A stretch of DNA of 64,000 nucleotides, from the NCBI GenBank assembly GCA_029204225.1, contig CM055113.1, positions 22,143,605 to 22,207,604 on the forward strand. Reading direction: 5' to 3'. The stretch comes from Diphasiastrum complanatum (taxonomy: Eukaryota > Streptophyta > Lycopodiopsida > Lycopodiales > Lycopodiaceae). The notes beneath the pieces were generated by a model. It was not told the DNA's origin. It searched no databases and saw only the letters and a list, made by a program, of their open reading frames with translations. Position 1 is the stretch's first letter. Each line of letters starts with the position of its first letter. This document shows, one piece after another, positions 55,827 to 64,000 of the stretch. The position numbers and the translations under genes were made by a program.

Positions 55827-57599
55827 TGCACTAGATTTTCAGAATGATATATATATGTATATATATAAGATAGTCACACATTGTCCACATTAGAATGGCA
55901 TGCAATAGAAAAGGCATGTTTTTAAACAAAATATCATAAATACACCACCTTTTACAAGATCACAGATATTCAAAACATATACATGATCTCACAATTAAAT
56001 TTCTTGAATGTTCACCTAATTATGAATAGTCATGTATTGTCCACATTAGAATGGAAAATATTGAAAAAAAAATTTCATAAACAAAATACTATAAATATGC
56101 CACTTGCTACAAGGTCACAAATATTTGCTGATCCAAGGTCGTGAATCTATTGTTCCAACGATGATTTTCCTCGCAATCACAACTTTGATACCAAGTTGAT
56201 AGAATTCTGGATTGATGCAAGCTAGCAATCAGAAACTCTCAAGCTATATCAAGAAGTACTTGACAACAACATTTCTCATTTACCAAAGCAAAGTGATAAT
56301 TATAGGTTATGTATTAGTTATAGCTCAACATATACAAGCCCATCAGTTTCGGAGCCTAGAGAGAGTGAGAGAGAAAAACGAACCATAAAAGAAATGGTCA
56401 AAGATTGCATTGGTACCTATATCACCTCTAACGTTCATGTTTAATTGTATCTCTATATTCTACATATGGATATGCTCCAATGTGAGCTATGATGCTGGGT
56501 AAATTCTCGTCAAAATACTCCATAAGAGAATCTAGGTTTGATGGGTTCATGATCTGATCCTCAAAGAAAAGCTCTATAAATCCAATGAAATGTTTCATCA
56601 TGATTGAAATGAATCAATAGCTAGACTACTAATAGCCCTTTTTCTATGATATAATGAAGGTCTCAATCTCTTAAGGTCCAATAGTTTAGAGTTATCTTTG
56701 ATGCATCCAAGATTCGACATCCTTAGGCCTTTTGAGTCCACCTAGGACTTCACAAGATTAGTGCTTCAGGTATAGCCAAATTTGGATGCCTGATTGGTGG
56801 AAAAAGAGACCCTCAAAAGGTGACATGCTCGACCTTGTTCATCTATAACCTTGTAGCACACTCAAAATTTGGCTCTTTAATGCATCCTATAAATTTCAAA
56901 ATCTTTCTTTAGAAATGGGTGTACATTCAATTAAAAGTGGTGTGTTTGGAGAGTTATCCATACCCTTTTGGTATGGGATGTCCTAGCAATTTGGGCTACC
57001 AATATACTCTATGGATAATTCTTGATAATTTGGGATATGACTGACTTCTAGGACTCATGACTCATGGTCCCCTTCTAGATGGATTGGTTCTCTTAAAAAA
57101 AACATTGGGTATTTATATTAGCTTCAAAAGTCTGAGCTCATAGTCATTGTGGCATAGCCGATACATTCCAAAAAATTGTAAAACCCTAATAGTTACTAGC
57201 AACTAATTTTGAGGGCCGATATAGGTAAGCGGCTCTAGCTCTTTTTTGGGTAGGCTGGGATCCCTAGTTGTCTTCTATTGGTGATACTTTCTTGTCCATT
57301 TTAACATCATAACTAGTTATTTTCGCATAAGTTACCAACAACACTACATTTCAAAGTGTCTATTTTAACTCGATGTTGAGGTGTCATAAAATTGGCTAAC
57401 ACTTGTCTACGGTAGGCGATTAGAGAATATTAGTGGACATCCCTACGTAGAATGACCGAGCACACGAGATTCTTTTGTTTGTCCATTTGCAAGAGGAGGA
57501 GGAAACAACCATGGTCATGAGTCATGGTCATTGACTCAATGGGCACAATAGTGAAGGGAAATTTGTACAAACATGTGTTTAGCAGATAAACAAGATTGA
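55827..57599. other. Upstream region of DXR, unassigned
   Basis: An impure (AT)n run lies at about 55848-55868. 55880-56100 contains the phrase TAGTCA(C)ATTGTCCACATTAGAATGG twice. On the minus strand at 56181-56193 TGGTATCAAAGTT is a possible copia primer site, with an undefined LTR to its right (from about 56196). No gene is seen. Confidence 0.35.
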
Positions 57600-57619
57600 C
57601 TTGGTCACCAAAAGTAACG

Positions 57620-57732
57620 TCTCTCTCTCTCATGTATATATATATATATAGCTCTCTCTCTCTCTCACACATGTATATGTATATCTATCTATAGATATAT
57701 ATATATATATGGAGAGAGAGAGAGAGAGAGAG
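57620..57732. repeat. CT/TA/GA compound microsatellite upstream of DXR
   Basis: In order: CTCTCTCTCTC, (TA)8, CTCTCTCTCTCTCTC, TATATG and TATC runs, (AT)8, and then (GA)n to 57731. The CT and GA blocks are complementary and flank AT-rich centres, so the region could fold back on itself. It ends ~130 bp before the DXR start codon, so it probably overlaps the core promoter or 5' UTR. Confidence 0.85.
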
Positions 57733-57858
57733 TGCAATTTTCCTCTCTCAGAAAAGAGCGATCGTATTCTTATCTTTGAGAGTATGATTAATGAATAGCT
57801 GAGACTGATTTTCAGCTCTGATTCTATAGTGGGTTGTTATCTTCGTGTCCCAGCAGCC

Positions 57859-60800
57859 ATGGCGGCACTCACTTCCCAGTCAACTTTTACAGCCCCAACG
57901 TCTCTCAGAGCTTTGGTAAGTGCAGCTCCCCAAGCCCGATAGGTTAATATTCGCTAATGTATTCTTCTTGCCCAGAGCACTGTATAGTTAGAGTTGCAAT
58001 TTGAAGCTCAACGTATGTTCTACAATAATTGATTGTTCGATTTTGTGATTCAGAATGATGCGGGCCTGAGCTTCAAGGACGCGCTCTCGCATTGCAGTCT
58101 CAGATGTCGAGGTATTGCGTTTAGGGCTTTATTTGGTTATATGATTCAAATCTTATGCGGGTGGTGCCAGTTCGATTTGCCGGCTTCGGTTTGGAATACG
58201 AACAAAGCATATCTTAGTTTATGTTCTCGTATGATTGAACTGAATTTTGAGCACTTGATTGTGAAGGTGTTGCTCAAAATGGTAAGAGCAGAGGAGCCTT
58301 AAAAGGCGTGTCCTGTTCCTTGGCTTCTCCACCACCACCTGCATGGCCTGGCAGAGCAACAGTTGTGGGATCAAGGAAGAAGACATGGGATGGTCCAAAG
58401 CCCATTTCCCTCATTGGCTCCACTGGATCTATTGGAACTCAGGTACAAGGGCAGAGTAAACATCAATATTCACCTCATTCTTTCTTGAGGGCCACTATCC
58501 CCACCGTTGAAAACCATTTGTGAACTCTTTCCAACTTTCCAAGTGCATCTATTTGCAACTCTTTAGTCCGGTCCCTTCTAGAAGAAATTCGAGCTGCTAC
58601 TTAAGTGACAATCAATAATTGCATTTTGTCCCATACGCACAAAATGTTCTTGATGGGACCTATCTATACATAAATTGGGCTCAACTCCAGCTAGTTAGAT
58701 GACTGGGCGCCCTTCACACAAGTGAGGTAAAGAGCTTATATTCTTTCTCTCACTAGTTTAATAGAAATTTGTACTTTTGTTCTCCCATTGATGTGTGAGT
58801 GCCACTTAGGGATTGTAAGGGTGCTCTTTCCATTTGTGTGATTGCTTGAGGATATCTTGCTGCTCTTAAGATTTTTGAAACCCTAGTGTTCCTACAGACA
58901 AATTTCTTCATAACTGCATTTCACACATAGGCTTTCAAAGTATGAATGTGCATGCATGTGTGTGTGTGTGTGTTTCAAAATACGTCCCAAAATCCTTGCA
59001 AAACAGGGGGTCTTGGGACATTTTTGGCCTGATAAAGCGCCAAAGTAGCTCATGCCCCGGACTTATATGTAACATGTTTTAGAAATTTGATAATATATTG
59101 AGCAATGCGTGGAAGTTCCATTGCCATTATATTGTAATTGTAATTTTTTCTTTAAGTTAATGTTATCAATTTGAGATTCTTCTCGTGTGTGTGCACTGTG
59201 ATGTAACTCTGAGCTTAGAATGTCTAGATTGCTGATATCCATTTTTTCATACATAACAAAAACACATTACGGATTTTCAACCACTTTAAAGTGGGAAAAA
59301 TGTTTGGTTGCAAGTATGCTTTCTTGTTATGTAATTCATTAAAAAAAACAGGTTGCTCTCGAATGTGTAATGTCACTCTGAGCTTTGAATTACTAGATGC
59401 ACTGTAACCAACCTTATTTTCATAGTACAACTGCTAATAGCCATTTTCAAACATAAACAAAAATAAGTTTTTAATTCTTGACAATTTTAAAGTGAGTGGT
59501 TGCAAGTATGCTTTCCTATTATGTATTTTGTTATATTCAATAGCAATTTGATTTGATGGCTATTAGCATTGATGTAAGGAACCTTATTCTCTAAATCAAT
59601 CCTGAACATTTCTTGTGGGTTATAATTTTATGGTCTTTATTTCAGACTCTGGATATTGCAGCTGAGCATCCAGATAAGTTCAAGGTTGTTGCATTGGCAG
59701 CAGGATCAAATATTGCGCTTCTTGCTGAACAGGTCACTCCAATGAGAATACAAGAAAGAGTTTCTAGTCTAATCCAGATTCATGCCGCCAGGTTCATGTT
59801 AGTCTTGATGTGTGCTAGAAATGCATGATTGGACTTTCTTTGGAAAGTGGAATGGGAATATAGAGAGTGCAATTACTTGGCAATGGCTTGCTAGTTTTGT
59901 CAGTGGTTTTCTTCTGAAGGGAAGCATGTCGGCATTTCTTCATGTGCATGTCAATTTCTATAAAAGGCAGTTATGAATACATGGTTACAAGATTCATGCT
60001 GTATTTTGGTCTATGTATGGCTGAAAGCATGATCTTGCGAATGTTGACCTGTCACGTATCGATTTATTTGATGTTTCTGGTCTTTTATAGACTCGGGCAT
60101 TTCCTTACTTTGACTTGGTTCTCAGATAAGAACATTCAAGCCTAGTCTTGTAGCTATCCGCAATGGAGAGCTGGTTCCCGAGCTAAAATCAGCTATCAAA
60201 GATGTGCAACCACAACCTGAAATTGTATCTGGTGAAGATGGAATTGTTGAGGTATTAGCTTACTTCATACTGTATTACTTTTCATGCTTAGAAGCTGAAC
60301 CACTTTCATCTACTTAACCTCACGTTCTACTTGGCTTCCTTGGAGACCATTTAACTTACCATATAAAGAGACAATGTCCTACTTAGGTTGAAGGTTCTTA
60401 ATTAATTTCATTCTTTTTCTAGTCTTTCTAAGACTTGTTTTATGTTGCATAGCACATCTTACTCATGGCACTTTAGGTTTGTAGGGGGGTTTCTTGAGTT
60501 AAGAAAGTTGAATTCTGCTTTTAAAACTGCAAAAGCAATGACTAGTCTATGAATCTTGTGGGTGACCTTGTGGAGTTTTTTTTCTAGATTGGAGGCATAG
60601 ACATTAGTTTAGAACATAGGGGAATATTGTGGTGTGCTATCTAGAGAAAAGAGAAGGATCTGAAGTTCTGTGTCCTATGTTCCTCTCACTTCTTAACGCT
60701 GACTATATAAGCATCTGTAGGTCAACAATGCATGTGCATAAGTAGAATAGTAGGAAGCATAGGTCAAAATTCATGACCTTTGTAGCATATGAAGTGAACT

Positions 60801-63463
60801 AGAAATAAGTGACAGGCTACAGCTTGAGAGCAGATGACTTATTGACTAGGAGTTTCTAGTAAAGTTTGGACTGGTTGTTCCAAGTGATATTTCTCAAAGT
60901 CAAATTTGATACTTGAATATGGTGTTATTAAGATGATTTGATCACTCAAACATTCTAGGACTTTGAGAATAAGAAATGGACTGAATCCTACATTGACTGG
61001 AATTACACACGGGAAAGTTTTGAGGCAGAAGATGGATATCAATTTCAGGTTACAGTACAAAACTGTTTAGGGCCTATTTAATTTTTAATCTTTTATGGTG
61101 TAGGTTGCCCAGCATCCGGAGGCTGTGACTGTTGTTACTGGCATTGTAGGATGTGCTGGCTTAAAGGTACTGATCTCTCCATTCTTCAAACCATTATTGC
61201 AGTGTTGTTGATCCCTTACAGGAACCTTTTTTATTTTCTCTCGAAACAGGAACCTTTTTGGGATTCAAAAGCTGCATGTTGCCAGTTTTGTCAAATATGA
61301 TGTTCCTTCTTAGACCCATTGTGGGTTATGATACTATATTTGTGCAGCCAACCGTTGCAGCCATAGAAGCAGGGAAAGATATAGCACTGGCAAATAAGGA
61401 GACTCTCATTGCAGGAGGTCCATATGTGCTCCCCCTTGCTCACAAGCATGGCATCAAAATACTGCCAGCTGACTCCGAGCACTCTGCCATTTTCCAGGTA
61501 GTGGGTTGATCAATGATGACCTTTTTTTGGACTTTTGTTTTCTTTCTGTAAATTCTTAGGTTTATTCTTAGTACTATCTGCTCATGAGAATATGATGAAT
61601 ATGGCCACTGTGATATTCTGTTTCTGCCATAAGCTTGGTCATTCTGAATCTGGATGCATGACATTCTTATTGGATCCTTGAATAGTGTATTCAAGGACTT
61701 CCTGAAGGTGGACTACGTCGCATCATTCTCACAGCTTCTGGTGGTTCCTTTAGGTTTGATATAACTTTACACACTTTTCCATTATCATCACCGTTCTGAA
61801 GTCAATACGTTTGCAGTGCTTCAAACCTCACTAAGAACTGTACCTACCTATTTCACATCAAGAAGGAATGAGGACAGTCAAGTGGAAGTGATTGACTCCA
61901 TCTAAGGTCTGAATAGGCAGATTTCAGTCTTAGGCAACCATAAACCATAGACCTATTGTTGGCATAAGTTTCTGAAAGAGGTTCTCAAATGAAGGCTGAG
62001 AATTTCACTCCTTTGCAGGGATTGGCCAGTAGAGAAACTCAAAGATGTTAAACCTGCCGATGCTCTTAAGCATCCCAACTGGAATATGGGAAAAAAGATT
62101 ACAGTGGATTCAGCAACCCTCATGAATAAGGTATTTTAATCTGCAAATCCTGAGTGCATGTGAAAGGGTGTATGTTATTTATTGCACAAGGATCACCTGG
62201 ACTGCTTCACATAGGGCTAAGTCTGTCACTTTGGTCGTACCATAGTTGCAGCGAATCGTGATTCACTGGGTCCGCGATTCGCAAATCTGGGGGCTCTTCA
62301 AAGGCCCATCCTTTTACTGAATTTAAGGACTAAGGAATTAAACTCTGTCATTCAGGGCTTGGAGGTAATTGAGGCACATTATCTTTTTGGAGCTGATTAC
62401 GATAACATTGAAATTATAATCCATCCACAGTCAATTATACATTCCATGGTTGAGACGCAGGTATGCCTTCGTTATTGCTTGGTGCTTTTTCTTGGAGTAG
62501 GGATGAGCTTTACTTGTCAGGAATGCTGAACTTCAAGTTAACTTCAACTTTACTTTAGTTGAAGGTTGTTTCCAGTATATAGAGACGTTGAGACAATTTT
62601 ACTTTTAGAAAGTGTTTCCAAAAGACTACTCATACCTTCAAATTTTTGGAATGATCTAGTTAAGCTATAATGAAATGGTATTTGGTAACAAATCATGATC
62701 ATCTCCCCTGACAGGATTCATCCATTCTGGGCCAGCTGGGTTGGCCTGATATGAGACTACCTATTCTATACACACTTTCTTGGCCTGAAAGAATTCTGTG
62801 CTCTGAGACTTCATGGCCTCGACTTGATTTTGTCAAGTAAGACTTACAATTGCTGATGAATGATCTGAATTGTACATAGCCATCATGAATCCTGTGTCAG
62901 AGTGCTGATATTATTTTACAGGATGGGATCCTTGACTTTCAAAGCTCCTGACCGGGCCAAATATCCATCAATGGATCTTTCTTATGCTGCTGGGAGAGCA
63001 GGAGGTACCATGACTGGTGTTTTAAGCGCTGCAAATGAAAAAGCAGTGGAACTATTTTTGGATGAAAGGTATTTTTCATATGTTTGCCGTTTAAAATATG
63101 AAAATCCTGATGTCCCTTTTTATCATCCAGAGAGTTGTGGTGCTCAATAATATATTTATGTCATTGAACATTCTCTAAGCATGTAAAATATTATCTTTGG
63201 TATGCAGTACCGACTTTATGAGATATAGGTTGGTGGATGAGTGAGTCCTTCGGAATCATTTGCAAGGAGTGACTATCTTATTTTTTCTGTGCAGGATTGG
63301 TTACTTTGATATTATCAAAATCATAGAAAAGACCTGTGAAAAGCACAGAGAAGAGCTTGTTTCTCGGCCTTCTTTGGAGGAAATTGTCCATTATGATCAT
63401 TGGGCCCGAGTTTATGCTGCAAAAATAGCAGAAGCAAGTCCAGCAGCACCTGTTGCAGTCTAA
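57859..63463 (+). CDS. DXR: 1-deoxy-D-xylulose 5-phosphate reductoisomerase, 13 exons
   Basis: Converts 1-deoxy-D-xylulose 5-phosphate to MEP with NADPH, the committed step of the plastid isoprenoid (MEP) pathway. Exons by eye, all GT-AG and phase-consistent: 57859-57915, 58054-58111, 58267-58442, 59646-59732, 60126-60251, 61104-61166, 61348-61497, 61686-61753, 62019-62130, 62356-62460, 62715-62836, 62922-63068, 63295-63463 (TAA). The total is 1440 nt, 479 residues, close to the ~477 of Arabidopsis. Residues 1-55 are a Ser/Ala-rich plastid transit peptide ending near [14 protein letters not shown] (60-69) is the plant-specific Pro-rich start. GSTGSIG (89-95) is the NADPH loop. LANKET lies at 203-208. 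Metal ligands are D231 and E233 ([11 protein letters not shown]) and E302 ([10 protein letters not shown]). The substrate loop [10 protein letters not shown] is at 280-289. All key residues are intact. The ATG context is CAGCCATGG. An intron in the transit peptide adds a small exon. Confidence 0.93.
58443..59645 (+). other. DXR intron 3 (1.2 kb)
   Basis: The largest DXR intron. It contains a (GT)n run at about 58953-58971. It also contains a diverged direct repeat: AATGTCTAGATTGCTGATATCC / TAGTACAACTGCTAATAGCC and the related GGTTGCAAGTATGCTTTC blocks at about 59305 and 59496. No ORF of note. Confidence 0.6.
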
Positions 63464-64000
63464 ATGGCAAATTGGCTGGGTAAGCGCTCACGAAAGAAAA
63501 AAGGTGCAAGGATGAGATCTGAAGAATTTGAAAGTGTATAATTGTTTGAATTTCTTTCAAATGATTGGTGAGTGGCTCCAGCGCCACCCTTTAATTTGAC
63601 TTGGTTCAAGACAGTGCAGAATTTTATGAGAATGCACTTTGCCACCAGCTGTGAATATAATAGATTGAAACTGACATGATGCTGTTGCAAAGTCATGAGC
63701 TCAGCATGCATTTGGGTAATTAGAGTTTGATTCTTATAATGTAGGAATATTGTGGCAATTCATGAACCGGGGCTGAATTCTGTAGTTCGTGGGCAGACAA
63801 AAGAGCTAGCATCTTTGCCATGGTGTCTTTCATCCTTGTCTGACTCCTCCTCCTTGTTGAAGGGATGCCAAAGTGAATAATAAACCATCAGTAGTTCTAT
63901 GTGGGGCAAATTCAGTCAGGAATAACCTGTGAAAAGTCTCTATATTTTCGATAGATTATCCGGGTAGATTGTAGTACCATTTCCTCTTAGTTCCCGTCAA
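63464..64000 (+). other. 3' flank of DXR
   Basis: It starts immediately after the TAA. GTGAATAATAAACC at about 63873 is the best poly(A)-signal-like word. No other coding signal is recognised to the window end. Confidence 0.45.

Noticed and set aside
56181-56600. Copia primer site plus LTR upstream of DXR
   Set aside because: Only a 13-base partial match (TGGTATCAAAGTT); no second LTR, no pol and no clear terminus.
59613-59828. ORF running through DXR exon 4 as a separate gene
   Set aside because: It begins in intron 3 and reads past the GT donor at 59733; only 59646-59732 is coding.
1-64000. tRNA, rRNA or CRISPR features
   Set aside because: No cloverleaf, rRNA core or spacer-repeat array was seen; the tandem repeats present lack regular unique spacers.

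Overview
The window is nuclear DNA from a TE-rich land plant. The evidence is a complete plastid-targeted DXR gene of the methylerythritol phosphate (MEP) pathway with 13 exons, a plant-specific DUF688-like gene, and plant-type LTR retrotransposons primed by initiator-Met-type and Asp-type tRNAs, plus CACTA and LINE remnants. The DXR protein has the plant architecture but carries LMNKGLE and GGSFRDW where angiosperm enzymes usually have LFNKGLE and GGAFRDW. This could point outside core angiosperms (a fern or gymnosperm, for example), but I cannot place the species.

Layout. 1-4013: Ty3/gypsy chromodomain element (minus strand) with a micro-inversion in its protease. 4014-5936: copia LTR fragment, then the PBS and LTR of an Asp-primed Ty3 element. 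5937-9230: mostly unassigned, with a GIY-YIG-like fragment at about 7.7 kb. 9.2-12.9 kb: gag fragments and two partial copies of an LTR family whose intact 1159-bp solo copy lies at 19385-20543. 12991-21000: a Tat/Athila-like Ty3 element (RT, RNase H, integrase) with a long extra ORF downstream of the integrase; the solo LTR sits inside its RT with a perfect 5-bp target duplication. 22-24.6 kb: a two-exon fragment of an unidentified gene, two copia ends, and a gag-to-integrase deletion derivative. 25205-26452: DUF688-like gene. 27.8-36.6 kb: (CT)24 tract, LINE end, LTRs, a broken Ty3 pol, a gag gene, a 215-bp tandem repeat, and copia fragments. 37.3-42.5 kb: a degenerate short-repeat field and a decayed CACTA transposase with an in-frame minisatellite. 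43.1-50.2 kb: a nearly complete copia element nested inside an older, oppositely oriented LTR of its own family. 52.0-55.8 kb: an internally deleted copia element with identical LTR termini and a CATAC target duplication. 57.6-63.5 kb: DXR behind a CT/TA/GA microsatellite cluster.

Only two host genes look intact: the DUF688-like gene (minus) and DXR (plus). Nearly all other coding potential belongs to decayed transposable elements, several nested or rearranged. All retroelement ORFs listed are broken by stops or frameshifts. No tRNA, rRNA or CRISPR feature was seen.
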